Shown here: in pieces, positions 8,535-18,347 of the stretch | Layout of the letters: each line of letters opens with the position of its first letter | Position numbering within the stretch: position 1 is the first letter of the stretch | DNA from: Paenibacillus ginsengihumi DSM 21568 | GTDB lineage: Bacteria > Bacillota > Bacilli > Paenibacillales > NBRC-103111 | DNA length: 64,000 bases | Direction of reading: 5' to 3' | NCBI RefSeq assembly: GCF_000380965.1 | Contig: NZ_KB905573.1 | Span: forward strand, 1 to 64,000 | Notes under the pieces: model-generated | What the model was told of the DNA's origin: nothing | Database searches by the model: none | The model's input: only the letters and a program-made list of their open reading frames with translations | Translations under genes and position numbers: made by a program

Positions 8535-10808
8535 TCATCCGTCTTTCGACTCGCCGCGAAGCCGCTTGTTTTTCCGGTATTCCCCCGGCGGGATGCCGGT
8601 TATTTTTTTGAACATCCGAATGAACGACGTCACGTTGCGGTAGCCGATGCGCAGGCTGATCTCCTGCACGCTGAGGTCGGTATCCGCCAGCATTTCCTTC
8701 GCCTTGCGAATGCGCACGGCGTTCAGATGCTCGCTGAAGTTGGTGCCGGTTTTCTCCTTGATGTAGACCGACAGGTAGGCTGCGGACAGATTGAGTTTGT
8801 CGGCCAGCAGATCGAGCGAGAGATCGTCGGCGAATTTCGTCTCGATAATGTCCATGACGAGCGAGATCGTCGGGTCCTGCTTCTCTTTCTTAGACTGAAT
8901 GACCGCCGCCGCGGCATCGAACAGCTCGGCGAAGAGCCGTTTGAACTCGCCGATCGTGAAGCATTCGCCCATGCGCTCGAGATAGTGCTGCCGCATCGAT
9001 GCATCGCCGTCCGCCCCGGAAGGCCCCAATATTTTGGCCACCCGCGAGATGACGCCCCCGGCAAGCTCCCTAAGCTGCTGAATGCTCGCGCCTTTTTTGT
9101 CCATCTGATCGAGCGTCCGGTCCATGAACGAGATGCAGTAGCTGTGATTGCCGGCCTGCAAATTGGCGTACAGTTCCTGCTCCTGGGGCACCGTCAGCAG
9201 CAGGTCGGGGACGGTTCGCCGGCCGCGGATGATTTGGCTTCCGTCGATCGGCCTGGCCTGCCGCGCCATGTCCAGCACTTCACGATAAGCGGCGTTGAAC
9301 TGGGCGGAGCCGTCATGAACGGAGCTGACGGCGATCGTGACCAGCAAATATTCCTTGTCGCGGTCCAATATCGCCTTCAGCATCTCCAGCGCGTCGTCCA
9401 GCGCCTCGCGAATTTCCTCGCTGCGAATCAGCGACAAAATCTGATTGTTCTCAATCTGGAAGGTGTGGGAAGACGGCATCCGTTCCGACATGACGACATT
9501 GATGTATTCCTGAATATAATAGGCCATCCGGTCGGTCTTCAGCTGCCTGTCGGCGACCGTCTGCGATTTGAAGTGCAGCTGGTACAGCACCAGAACGAAC
9601 GGCTCGTCGATGCCGGCGATGTCCTTCCAATCGTTGATATCGGATGTAATCGCCTTCAATTTGTTGATGTAGCCAAAGCTTGTCAGCAGCGACCGCTTGC
9701 CGAGCAATTCGCGGTGAATCGTCTCCTTCTCCTTCATCAGCTCGCCGATATTGCGCTGGATCAGGTCGAATTCCTGAATCTTGCTCTGCACCTTCACCGG
9801 ATCGCGCCGCAGCAGCGAGGTCAGCATCTCCTTCACCGGCCGGTTGATTTTGCGGCTGAAATAGAGGGAAGCGAGAACGCACATGACGATTGATACGGCA
9901 AAAAGCAACAACAGCAGCAGGCTGGCACTCCTCACCCGCGACGTAATATCCGCAGACGGAACGGCCGTAATGTAGGTGAGCCCGGCTGAGCCGTCTTTCT
10001 CGGCAAAATAATAATAATCCCCCGACAACACATACTCGCGGCCGTTCTCGAACGGGGGAATGTCCTCCGCGGACAAGGCGGCGGAAGAGCGGTAGATCAT
10101 CGCGCCGGTCTCGTCCATAATCATGAACAGCCGGTTATCTCCCTCCGTTCCGTAGAAAGCTTCCTGCAGCCGGTGCCCGTCCATCAGCGCGATAATCTGA
10201 TACCGGGACGACGGCATGCGGAACGAGAACGGAATCAGCTGCGCCGTCTCGGAATCATTCAAGCCGTTGATCGTGAACGTGCCTTCCGGATGCAGCACGT
10301 AGTTGCTTTTGCGGGTAAACTGCTCCTTCCAGTAATCGGCAGGATAGCTCGGGCTAATATAAAAGCGTGAAAACATCATCTCCGCATCGACCGTGCCTTC
10401 TTTATCCACGATCAAGGAGGCGGGCTCGAAATAGACGAGCAGGTTGTGCAAATAATACATCGGATTGAACGCCTCGGCGCGCACCGTCTTCAGCACCTCT
10501 TTGGCCTGCCACAAATCGATGCCGTCTCCCACTCTTGCCAGCTGCCGATTGAAAGCAACGATATGCTCGTCCCGATACATATCGAACAGCATCGTCCTGA
10601 CCCGCTCGAAATGCGTGCGATACCGGTCCGCCGAATGTTGCAGCATCAGCCGGTTGTACCGGATGACCTCGTTTTGTACCCCTTTGTTAAACAAAAATAT
10701 GCTAAGTACATTAAAGACGGAAAACAACAGGATGATGCTGAGAAAGCTGATGAAAATTTTAAATACGAGCGTTCGTCGATTAAACAAGGTCCATTTCAAC
10801 GTCTGCAT
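8535..10808 (-). CDS. Membrane-anchored AraC-family sensor-regulator
   Basis: 757-residue protein with a transmembrane helix near residues 15-37, an extracellular sensing domain of about 250 residues, a second transmembrane helix (SLLLLLLFAVSIVMCVL, about 285-305), a linker or HAMP-like part, a degenerate central domain and a C-terminal AraC double helix-turn-helix ending NVTSFIRMFKKITGIPPGEY. This architecture is frequent in Paenibacillus beside LplB/YtcP-type sugar ABC operons. The gene is divergent from exactly such an operon at 11110, so it probably senses the substrate outside the cell and activates those genes. ATG 10808 is chosen because the hydrophobic segment follows; its ribosome site (GAGGAG) is close. 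Confidence 0.85.
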   Translation of the reverse strand: MQTLKWTLFNRRTLVFKIFISFLSIILLFSVFNVLSIFLFNKGVQNEVIRYNRLMLQHSADRYRTHFERVRTMLFDMYRDEHIVAFNRQLARVGDGIDLWQAKEVLKTVRAEAFNPMYYLHNLLVYFEPASLIVDKEGTVDAEMMFSRFYISPSYPADYWKEQFTRKSNYVLHPEGTFTINGLNDSETAQLIPFSFRMPSSRYQIIALMDGHRLQEAFYGTEGDNRLFMIMDETGAMIYRSSAALSAEDIPPFENGREYVLSGDYYYFAEKDGSAGLTYITAVPSADITSRVRSASLLLLLLFAVSIVMCVLASLYFSRKINRPVKEMLTSLLRRDPVKVQSKIQEFDLIQRNIGELMKEKETIHRELLGKRSLLTSFGYINKLKAITSDINDWKDIAGIDEPFVLVLYQLHFKSQTVADRQLKTDRMAYYIQEYINVVMSERMPSSHTFQIENNQILSLIRSEEIREALDDALEMLKAILDRDKEYLLVTIAVSSVHDGSAQFNAAYREVLDMARQARPIDGSQIIRGRRTVPDLLLTVPQEQELYANLQAGNHSYCISFMDRTLDQMDKKGASIQQLRELAGGVISRVAKILGPSGADGDASMRQHYLERMGECFTIGEFKRLFAELFDAAAAVIQSKKEKQDPTISLVMDIIETKFADDLSLDLLADKLNLSAAYLSVYIKEKTGTNFSEHLNAVRIRKAKEMLADTDLSVQEISLRIGYRNVTSFIRMFKKITGIPPGEYRKNKRLRGESKDG

Positions 10809-10997
10809 GCTCCTCTGTCTATATGGTCGTATTTCGATGGAAACCCTTCTTGTATTGTACATGAACCTTGCGCTTCGGCAATACTCGCTTTTTTTTAGAA
10901 AGTTATCATTTCTTTAAACCGGTCAATCTGGCGCAAGGGAACGAAAGAAGTGTAAATACCGCTCTGCAGCGGGCTTTGCTATACTCCGGTCAGGACA

Positions 10998-11090
10998 GAC
11001 GCTATGGCGAACAACGCTCGCCTTCAGTCGTCGCCTTTGGTTGATGAAAATTTGTCGGCAGCTTACCGTCAAATTTTCAAGATAGACGAA
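10998..11090 (+). repeat. Two-hairpin dispersed repeat, copy 1
   Basis: Begins GACGCTATGGCGAA and contains GTCGTCGCCT, then TGAAAATTTG and its complement CAAATTTTCA around a loop, ending GATAGACGA. It matches copies at 19707, 19795, 40060 and 52728. It lies between the divergent AraC regulator and the ABC permease, inside the likely leader of the permease operon. Nothing else is evident in 10809-11109. Confidence 0.8.
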
Positions 11091-11109
11091 AGCGGGGTGA
11101 AACGCAACA

Positions 11110-12066
11110 TTGAAAAAACAAGCAACTATTCCGGCGGCGCAAGGGGGCGCCAAGACGATCCGCTCCCCCATCATAAGACAGATACGCAAAAACTGGGATT
11201 TGTACCTGCTGCTGCTGCCGGTCATCGCCTTTTTTATCATTTTCGAATACGTTCCGATGTATGGCGTACAGATCGCGTTCAAAAACTTCATCGCCACCAA
11301 AGGCATCTGGGGAAGCCCGTGGGTCGGGCTACAGCATTTCGAACGTTTTTTTGACAGCTATTACTTTTGGCGGCTCATCAAGAACACGCTCGGCATCGGC
11401 TTATATCAGTTATTTGTCGGTTTTCCGGTACCGATTCTGCTCGCGCTGATGATTAACGAGGTGCGCTCGCAAAAGTTCAGCCGGTTCGTGCAGACCGTCA
11501 CTTACGCTCCGCACTTTTTATCGACCGTCGTGGTGGTCGGGATGATCTTCATTTTCCTGTCGCCGCAGACCGGCCTGGTCAATATGGTCATCACTTGGTT
11601 CCGCGGCGAGCCGGTCGAATTTTTGACGGATCCGATCTGGTTCAAGAGCATCTATGTGCTTTCCGGCGTCTGGCAGCAGATGGGGTGGAGCTCGATCATT
11701 TATTTGGCCGCGCTGACGTCCATCGACCCGCAGCTGCACGAGGCGGCCCGCGTCGACGGAGCCAGCCGCTGGCAGCGCATCTGGCACATCAATTTGCCGG
11801 GCATCATGCCGACGATCACCATCCTGCTCATTCTCAATATGGGCTCGCTGCTGAGCGTCGGATTCGAAAAGGTATACCTGATGCAGAACTCGCTCAATAT
11901 GGCGGCTTCGGACGTCATTGCGACGCACGTGTACAACAAAGGGATCATTGACGGGCAGTACAGCTACTCGGCGGCCGTCGGCCTGTTCAACTCCGTCGTC
12001 AACTTCATTCTGCTGGTGATGGTCAACCGCATCGCCCGGAAAGTGAACGACACAAGCTTATGGTAG
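11110..12066 (+). CDS. Sugar ABC transporter permease, LplB-type
   Basis: 318-residue inner-membrane permease with six predicted helices. The EAA loop, EAARVDGASRWQRIWHINLP, contacts the ATPase. The N-terminal NWDLYLLLLPVIAFFIIFEYVPMYG is typical of LplB homologues in Paenibacillus. A TTG at 11110 is the likely start, with GGGGTGA about 10 bases upstream. As usual for this family, the operon has no ATPase gene, so a shared MsmX-like ATPase elsewhere probably energises it. Confidence 0.92.
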   Translation: MKKQATIPAAQGGAKTIRSPIIRQIRKNWDLYLLLLPVIAFFIIFEYVPMYGVQIAFKNFIATKGIWGSPWVGLQHFERFFDSYYFWRLIKNTLGIGLYQLFVGFPVPILLALMINEVRSQKFSRFVQTVTYAPHFLSTVVVVGMIFIFLSPQTGLVNMVITWFRGEPVEFLTDPIWFKSIYVLSGVWQQMGWSSIIYLAALTSIDPQLHEAARVDGASRWQRIWHINLPGIMPTITILLILNMGSLLSVGFEKVYLMQNSLNMAASDVIATHVYNKGIIDGQYSYSAAVGLFNSVVNFILLVMVNRIARKVNDTSLW

Positions 12067-12073
12067 GAGGCGC

Positions 12074-12967
12074 TTGCAAGCCATGAATAATGAAACCTTG
12101 GGCGATAAGCTGTTCGACTGGGCCGTGCATGCGCTTCTTGCGCTCGTCTGCGTCATCGTGCTGTACCCGCTGATCTTCGTGCTCGTCGCCTCATTCAGCA
12201 GTCCCGACGCCGTCATGCGCGGCGAGGTATGGCTGTGGCCCAAAGGGCTGACGTGGGTCGGATATACGAAAATATTCCAAAACCACGAAATCTTGACGGG
12301 CTACATGAACACGATTCTGTATACGGTCATCGGCACATCGATCAATCTGGTCATGTCCATCGCGGCAGCTTATCCGCTTTCCCGCAAAGATTTGTACGGA
12401 CGCAACGTGATCTCCGCGATGATGGTTTTTACGATGTTTTTCAGCGGCGGCATGGTGCCGACGTATTTGCTGATCAAAAACCTCGGCATGCTGAACACGA
12501 TGTGGGCGCTCATTATCCCCGGAGCGGTATCCGTTTACAACGTCCTCATCATGCGGACGTTCTTTCAGAACGGCATTCCGTACGAGATGCAGGAGGCCGC
12601 GGCCATCGACGGCTGCTCGAATATGAGCACGCTGATCCGGATCGTGCTGCCCTTGTCCATGCCGATCATCGCGGTCATGATACTGTTTTACAGCGTCGGC
12701 CACTGGAACGCGTACTTCAGCGCGCTGATGTATTTGACCGATCGCGACAAATATCCGCTGACGCTGTTCCTGCGGGAAATCCTGATCCAAGGACAGATGC
12801 AGGAGATGCAGGGCATCGGCGACGATTCGCACGCGAATGCCGTGATGGAGAGCGAGGCGATCAAGTACGCCGTCGTCATCGTGGCCAATCTGCCGGTGCT
12901 GATGCTGTATCCGTTCCTTCAAAAATATTTCGTAAAAGGCGTCATGATTGGGGCGATCAAAGGCTAA
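12074..12967 (+). CDS. Sugar ABC transporter permease, YtcP/LplC-type
   Basis: 297-residue partner permease with six helices and the EAA loop EMQEAAAIDGCSNMSTLIRI. It ends KYFVKGVMIGAIKG, a C-terminus highly conserved in YtcP homologues. Translation may begin at TTG 12074 (3 bases after AGGAGG) or ATG 12083 (12 bases after); I keep the first. It follows the first permease by 7 bases and is certainly cotranscribed. The same C-terminus appears as a 14-codon relic at 56912. Confidence 0.92.
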   Translation: MQAMNNETLGDKLFDWAVHALLALVCVIVLYPLIFVLVASFSSPDAVMRGEVWLWPKGLTWVGYTKIFQNHEILTGYMNTILYTVIGTSINLVMSIAAAYPLSRKDLYGRNVISAMMVFTMFFSGGMVPTYLLIKNLGMLNTMWALIIPGAVSVYNVLIMRTFFQNGIPYEMQEAAAIDGCSNMSTLIRIVLPLSMPIIAVMILFYSVGHWNAYFSALMYLTDRDKYPLTLFLREILIQGQMQEMQGIGDDSHANAVMESEAIKYAVVIVANLPVLMLYPFLQKYFVKGVMIGAIKG

Positions 12968-13078
12968 GCGGTTCAAGCCCTGCGGAATCGGCTTATGAGC
13001 CGATTTACAAAACTTTAAGGTTAAATGGGGGTGACACCCTGTTAGCCGATAGATACAATAACAAAGGGAGGCAAAGAC

Positions 13079-14710
13079 ATGCACACAACAAGATGGACAG
13101 CAGCGGCATTGTCCCTGGCAATGGCCGGAGGCCTGCTTGCCGGCTGCAGCGGCGGACAGACTGGAGGAGAAGGAGAGCCAGCCCCGAGCGGTGGCGAAGC
13201 CGCGGCGAACGTCAACAAGACAGGCATGCCGATCGTCAAGGAACCGATCAACCTGACATTTTTCACGGGGAAAGCGGCGACGAACGGCAACAACTTCGAG
13301 GAGACGCTCGTTTGGAAAGAATACGCGAAGATGACGAACATCAACGTGAAATTCCAGCTCGTGCCGTTCGAGAACTTGACCGAGAAGCGCAACCTGGCTC
13401 TGGCCGGCGGCGATTATCCGGACGCCTTCTATTCGGCCCGCGTACCGGCATCCGACCTGATGAAATACGGGGCTCAGGGGACGTTCGTCAGACTGAACGA
13501 CCTGATCGATCAATACGCTCCGAATTTCAAGCGCCTGCTGGAGAAGTATCCGGATCTGAAAAAAGGGCTGACGATGCCTGACGGCGGCATTTATTCGTTC
13601 CCGTCCTTCTACAGCCCGGAATTTCTGTCGATGCTGATCGGAACGCCGCTTTGGGTGAAGCAGGAATGGCTGGATAAGTTGAATATGAAGGAGCCGACGA
13701 CGACCGAGGAATTTTACCAGTTCCTGAAAAAGGTCAAGGAGACCGACCTGAACGGCAACGGGCAGGCGGACGAAATTCCTTATGCGGGCACAGGCATCAA
13801 TCCGCTGATCGAGCAGATCCGCGGAGCGTGGGGCTTCGGCAACCGCGGCCTCGGCCACAAATTCGTCGACGTCGATCCGAATACGAACGAACTGCGCTTC
13901 TTCCGCACCGATCCGAAATATAAAGAAGTCATCGAGTATGTGCGCAAGCTGTATACCGAAGGCTTGATCGACAAGGAAATTTTCACGATCAAGACGGCGG
14001 CGCTGTACGCGAAAGGGCAGCAGGGCATTTTGGGCGCTACGATCAACCCGAATCCGAAAACGCAGATGAACCAGGACGGATATATCGGTCTCGGCGCGTT
14101 GAAAGGACCGCACGGAGACCAGCTGTATTCCCATATTAAAGTGCCGGCAGTATGGCCGGGAGCGTTCGTCATCACCGACAAGAACAAGCATCCCGAAGCG
14201 ACGGTGCGCTGGATCGACCATTTCTACGGCGATGAAGGGGCCACCTTCTACTTCATGGGCATCGAAGGCCAGACCTATACCAAGACGGCCGACGGCAAGC
14301 TGGAATTCGTCGAGGAGATCACGAACAATCCGAACGGGCTGACGATGGACCAGGCACTGGCCAAATACATTACGTGGCTGGGCGGCAGCTACCCGGGTTA
14401 CGTCCAGGAGAAATATTTCAAAGGCTCGGAAACGCTGCCCGAATCGCTGGCCGTCGGCGAGAAGGCGCAGCCGCACAAAATTCCGGAGATTTGGAACGCC
14501 TTCAACTTCACGGAGGAAGAGTCCGAATTCCGCTCCACCATCGGCTCCGACATCGAGACCTACATCGGCGAGATGGAAGCGAAGTTCATTACCGGCGCCC
14601 AGCCGATGTCGGAATGGGATAAATATGTCGCCAACGTTCAGAAGATGGGACTGGACGAGTATATGAAGGTGTACAATCAAGCTTACGAGCGGTACAAAAA
14701 CAGCAAGTAA
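13079..14710 (+). CDS. Extracellular solute-binding lipoprotein of a sugar ABC transporter
   Basis: 543-residue family-1 binding protein. The signal peptide ends in the lipobox LLAGC (Cys about residue 22), so it is anchored outside the membrane. The body has the features of LipO-type proteins (GGDYPDAFYSARVPASD, DLNGNGQADEIPYAGTG). AAAGGGAGG lies upstream of ATG 13079. It is the third gene of the permease operon and delivers an oligosaccharide or uronide-like ligand; the ligand cannot be named from sequence. Confidence 0.93.
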   Translation: MHTTRWTAAALSLAMAGGLLAGCSGGQTGGEGEPAPSGGEAAANVNKTGMPIVKEPINLTFFTGKAATNGNNFEETLVWKEYAKMTNINVKFQLVPFENLTEKRNLALAGGDYPDAFYSARVPASDLMKYGAQGTFVRLNDLIDQYAPNFKRLLEKYPDLKKGLTMPDGGIYSFPSFYSPEFLSMLIGTPLWVKQEWLDKLNMKEPTTTEEFYQFLKKVKETDLNGNGQADEIPYAGTGINPLIEQIRGAWGFGNRGLGHKFVDVDPNTNELRFFRTDPKYKEVIEYVRKLYTEGLIDKEIFTIKTAALYAKGQQGILGATINPNPKTQMNQDGYIGLGALKGPHGDQLYSHIKVPAVWPGAFVITDKNKHPEATVRWIDHFYGDEGATFYFMGIEGQTYTKTADGKLEFVEEITNNPNGLTMDQALAKYITWLGGSYPGYVQEKYFKGSETLPESLAVGEKAQPHKIPEIWNAFNFTEEESEFRSTIGSDIETYIGEMEAKFITGAQPMSEWDKYVANVQKMGLDEYMKVYNQAYERYKNSK

Positions 14711-14799
14711 GAACACCCAGTTCAACATCACCGCATGGAGGCAGCGGCATGTCCGCTCCTCCTCGTTCATTTTTTCAAATCAGGAAAGGATGTGGGCGA

Positions 14800-15816
14800 A
14801 TGCCGCGCTATCGATGGGTACGCGCTATAAAAACAGGCGCCGCGTTAGTTTCCGCCGCGCTGCTAGTGGCGGCCTGCCTGCAATCGGGACCGGCTGCAGA
14901 GCCGGCCGCCGCACCTGCACCGCCGGGGCCGCAGGAGCCTGCCCTCCGGACAGAGCAAGTATTCGACCAGGAAGCTTACAAGGGCAAGCTGACGATCCGT
15001 TATTTTCGTTTGGACGGGGAAAATTTGGCGGGCGACAGCTTCCTCATCATCTCGCCGGAAGGGCGAACGATGCTCGTGGACGCGGGCTTGCCGGAGGCCG
15101 GCTCGCAGGTGGTCGATTATTTGAACAGGCTGAACATCGACAAGCTCGATATCGCCTTGAATACGCATCCGCATATCGACCATATCGGCGGCTATGCCAC
15201 GGTTGCGAAGGAGAAGGAGATCGGGGCCTTCTACATGGTCAATCTGCCCTACGAGAAGTCTTCGGCCTACCGGAACGCGATCGCAGCCGTCGATGCGAAG
15301 AACGTTCCGAAGCGGACGCTGCAGGAGGGCGACACGTTCGCCCTGGGAGACCAGCTCCGCTTCGAGGTGCTGAGCCCGCCCAAGGATGCGTTGCCGGATG
15401 CGGTGAAGACGTTCTCCGCGCAGGAAATCAACGATTACTCGATGGTGCTCAAGCTGACTTATGGCGAGCGTTCATTCCTGTTTACGGCAGACATTTACAA
15501 GCACAGGGAGATCGAGCTGACCGGGTCCGAATGGAAGGAGAAGCTGAAGAGCGACATGATGGATGCGCCTCATCACGGCAATGAATCGACGTCTTCGTCG
15601 ACCGCATTCATGGATGCTGTCTCGCCGAGTATCGTCGTCATGAGCCAAAACATTTTCCAGAGCCCGAACCTGAAAGAGCGCATCGAGAAGAAGGGAACCA
15701 AGGTGTACTCCACCGGTCTGCACGGCAACATATTGCTGCACTCCGACGGCAAGACGATCGACGTGCTGACGGAAAAAGATTGGCAGCCGCCAAGAGCAAG
15801 CGCTGCGGACAAGTGA
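14800..15816 (+). CDS. Secreted metallo-beta-lactamase-fold hydrolase, ComEC/Rec2 C-terminal type
   Basis: 338-residue protein with a hydrophobic signal and a lipobox-like VAAC, followed by an MBL fold. The metal site NTHPHIDHIGG is the HxHxDH motif near residue 125; a later Asp (TADIYKHREIE) and His (DAPHHGNES) complete the set seen in ComEC-like hydrolases. ATG 14800 is chosen with AGGAAAGG 10 bases upstream. It follows the binding protein closely and precedes a beta-helix protein. A phosphodiesterase or polymer-processing role outside the cell is possible; the family is not specific enough to decide. Confidence 0.8.
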   Translation: MPRYRWVRAIKTGAALVSAALLVAACLQSGPAAEPAAAPAPPGPQEPALRTEQVFDQEAYKGKLTIRYFRLDGENLAGDSFLIISPEGRTMLVDAGLPEAGSQVVDYLNRLNIDKLDIALNTHPHIDHIGGYATVAKEKEIGAFYMVNLPYEKSSAYRNAIAAVDAKNVPKRTLQEGDTFALGDQLRFEVLSPPKDALPDAVKTFSAQEINDYSMVLKLTYGERSFLFTADIYKHREIELTGSEWKEKLKSDMMDAPHHGNESTSSSTAFMDAVSPSIVVMSQNIFQSPNLKERIEKKGTKVYSTGLHGNILLHSDGKTIDVLTEKDWQPPRASAADK

Positions 15817-15885
15817 GAGCCTTCCATTTAAGAAAGCGATTGTTGCAACGAGCTCGCTAATTGTTTGGGAAAGGAATGGTTGATT

Positions 15886-17709
15886 ATGCCGGGCAATGAA
15901 CAAGCTGCCGAAAAAATCAGCAGAAGAAAACTGCTCGCCTCGCTCGGGGTGACCGGGGCCGCGCTTGCGGCCGGGAGCAGCTGGCTGAATGCCACCGCCG
16001 CCGCTGTCGGACCTGCGGTGACGGAGACCGTTTACGGAAATGACGCCAAGTCTCATCCCAGATTCGAGACCGGGTCGATGCCGATATACAACGTCCGGGA
16101 TTTCGGCGCCGCCGGCGACGGCCAGGCCGACGATACGGCCGCCATTCAGCAGGCGCTCAGCCAGGCTGCGCAAGGGGAGTATTCGCATGTCGTCATTCCG
16201 AAGGGGACGTACAAAACGACCGATACGCTGCGCATTTACCGCCGCACGCGGCTGACTTTGGCTCCCGGAGCAACCATCCTGCGCTGCCACGATCATTCGT
16301 TTCTTGTGAACGGAGATAACGGCTCGATGTTCGAAGGATACGAAGGGCACGGCGATATCGTCATCGAGGGTGGAGTGTGGGAGGGCAACATCCTGCAGTA
16401 CCCGGATACGTTCAACGGGTTTGGCCTGGCCAGGGGCAGCGGCATTGTAATCCGCGGCATCGAGATGCGGGACATCGTGAGCGCGCACGGCATCGATATG
16501 AACGCTTGCGAGAACGTGCTGATCGAGAACTGCCGTTTTCTCGGTTATCGCGACGGCACGGCCGATCAATCGCGGGATTACGCCGAGGCGATTCAGCTGG
16601 CCAACCATACGGCGGCCGGATTTTCGCAGATGGGCGTCTTCGACGGAACGCCTTGCCGGAATGTGATCATCCGCGGCTGCTACTTTGGCGCCAGCGGCAC
16701 GCCGGGCACGCAAGCTTGGCCGGCCGGCGTCGGCAACCATTACGCTGTGCACAATCTGTATAATGCCAACATCAAGATTACGGATAACACGTTCGACGGG
16801 ATGACGTTCGCCGGCGTCCGCAGCTTCAAGTTCAATGATCTGCTTGTTTCCGGCAACTTGTTTCTAAACTGCACCCGCGGCATCATGCTGTCGAACCCGC
16901 AGGGCGGGACCGAATCGTCCAAGGATGCGGACGGGGTGCAGAGCGGACTGCCGCAATCGGGCAAGCGCATCGTCATCTCGTCCAACGTCTTCCAGGGGAC
17001 GACGGGCGAGAACATCTACTGCGCCGGCTGGCCCAAGACGAACGAAGCGTATGCCAAGGTAGAGTCGCTTGTCATCGCGGACAATGTGTTCGAGGCCGGT
17101 TCTGCGAACCGCAACTGCATCACGATGCGCTGGGCGCACAATGTATCGGTCACCGGCAATTTGTTCCGCAGCCAATACCGGGGCATGCTGCTTGCCTATG
17201 TCAGCGATGCGACGATCAGCGGCAATCATTTTCTGGACATAAAAATGGAAGCGGTTTATATGGAGGAGCCGGATGCGGAGTACCGCAATCAGGGACATAC
17301 CCGGGGTCTCGACATCAGCCACAATCTCGTGAGCCGATGCGGCAGAACGGGCATTTTCGTGCAAAATGCGGACGGCTTCCAGGTATGCGGCAACGTCGTC
17401 GATTCCGCGGCGACGGAGACCGACAATACGAGAAGCGGCATCCTCGCGGCCAACGGGGCGAAGAATGGGACGATCGCCGGCAATACCGTCGTTAAAGCGC
17501 GGTCCGGCAACCAAAATCAGTACGGCGTCAGCGTGACCGGGACATGCAGCAACGTGCAGGTCTCGAACAACCGCTGCGAAGGCAAGACGGCAGCCGTATC
17601 GGTGCAGGGAGCGAGCAACTTCGACGGCGTCTATCTGCATGCGCCAAGCGGAGCCCGTTACCGCATGACGGTAGGCAATGACGGCAGCCCTGTGTTTACG
17701 CCGGGCTGA
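15886..17709 (+). CDS. Secreted right-handed beta-helix (pectate-lyase superfamily) protein
   Basis: 607-residue protein. The N-terminus SRRKLLASLGVTGAALAAG resembles a Tat-type signal, though only one pair of Arg is clear. The pectate-lyase-3 entry motif VRDFGAAGDGQADDTAAIQQAL is followed by many coils of about 22 residues with repeated NxF and G-N patterns. Such proteins bind or cleave polysaccharides such as pectin, alginate or inulin. It is the last gene of the ABC operon, which suggests that it makes or trims the imported sugar. ATG 15886 is preceded by AAAGGA; a TTG 6 bases earlier is an alternative. Confidence 0.8.
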   Translation: MPGNEQAAEKISRRKLLASLGVTGAALAAGSSWLNATAAAVGPAVTETVYGNDAKSHPRFETGSMPIYNVRDFGAAGDGQADDTAAIQQALSQAAQGEYSHVVIPKGTYKTTDTLRIYRRTRLTLAPGATILRCHDHSFLVNGDNGSMFEGYEGHGDIVIEGGVWEGNILQYPDTFNGFGLARGSGIVIRGIEMRDIVSAHGIDMNACENVLIENCRFLGYRDGTADQSRDYAEAIQLANHTAAGFSQMGVFDGTPCRNVIIRGCYFGASGTPGTQAWPAGVGNHYAVHNLYNANIKITDNTFDGMTFAGVRSFKFNDLLVSGNLFLNCTRGIMLSNPQGGTESSKDADGVQSGLPQSGKRIVISSNVFQGTTGENIYCAGWPKTNEAYAKVESLVIADNVFEAGSANRNCITMRWAHNVSVTGNLFRSQYRGMLLAYVSDATISGNHFLDIKMEAVYMEEPDAEYRNQGHTRGLDISHNLVSRCGRTGIFVQNADGFQVCGNVVDSAATETDNTRSGILAANGAKNGTIAGNTVVKARSGNQNQYGVSVTGTCSNVQVSNNRCEGKTAAVSVQGASNFDGVYLHAPSGARYRMTVGNDGSPVFTPG

Positions 17710-17893
17710 TCGGTTGAGCAGGCATGCATAGTTCCGCCCGGAGAGCGAGCGGCTGCTGAGGCAGCAAAGCTCGGCTTCCGCGACGATATCCTGCACCGGG
17801 AAGCCGCTGAAGGTCTGCGGCTGATCATCGCGGCCGATTCCGGCTTCTCTGCGGCTTCCGGTGCGGGCGGTGCGTAAAGCGAAGCGCGCCGGC

Positions 17894-18157
17894 TTAATGC
17901 TTGTCGGCCGGCGCCGCCTCGACGGCAATCTGATAGGCCTCCATGACGGATTGCGCTTCCTCCGGATCGTCGATGCCGACGAGATACTGCTCTCCGTCCT
18001 CTTCCTCAATGCGCATCAGCAGAAGATCATCCTCCGAATGAAGCAAAGCGTAGCTTTGCTGCTCCATATCGAACAAAGCCTCGATCGTATATTGCAGCTG
18101 CTCTCCGCGCTCATTCTCAATCGTAATCTTATCCCTGTGCTCATGGCTCGAATCCAT
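17894..18157 (-). CDS. DUF1292 (YrzB-like) protein
   Basis: 87-residue acidic protein with the DUF1292 core KITIENERGEQLQYTIEALF and LLLMRIEEEDGEQYLVGID, close to the usual 85-110 residue size. AAAGGAG is well placed before ATG 18157. The function of the family is unknown; it is widespread in Bacillales. It is divergent from the AI-2E family gene. The 184 bases on its left to the beta-helix gene hold nothing recognisable. Confidence 0.8.
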   Translation of the reverse strand: MDSSHEHRDKITIENERGEQLQYTIEALFDMEQQSYALLHSEDDLLLMRIEEEDGEQYLVGIDDPEEAQSVMEAYQIAVEAAPADKH

Positions 18158-18309
18158 CGTTGATGCTCCTTTGCTTATTATCGTCAAGGATAGGTGCAGC
18201 CGCCCATAGCGTTTGATGAAAAACGGAAAAATATGCAAGCCGCAGGCTAAACCATGCTATCGCGCGAGTACAGCGCCTGGCAAAAAGGTATCGAATGGCC
18301 GCATTGGAC

Positions 18310-18315
18310 TATAAT
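18310..18315 (+). promoter_or_regulatory. Likely -10 element of the AI-2E family gene
   Basis: A perfect TATAAT stands 32 bases before the ATG at 18348. No good -35 box lies at 17 bases, so the promoter may be weak or need an activator. Confidence 0.45.
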
Positions 18316-18347
18316 GAAATATATACATACTGCAAGGGGGGCGGCTC

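Noticed and set aside
12191-14770. 859-codon minus-strand frame under the sugar ABC operon
   Set aside because: It is a GC-rich shadow of permease and binding-protein genes; its His/Arg/Asp bias is typical of antisense frames.
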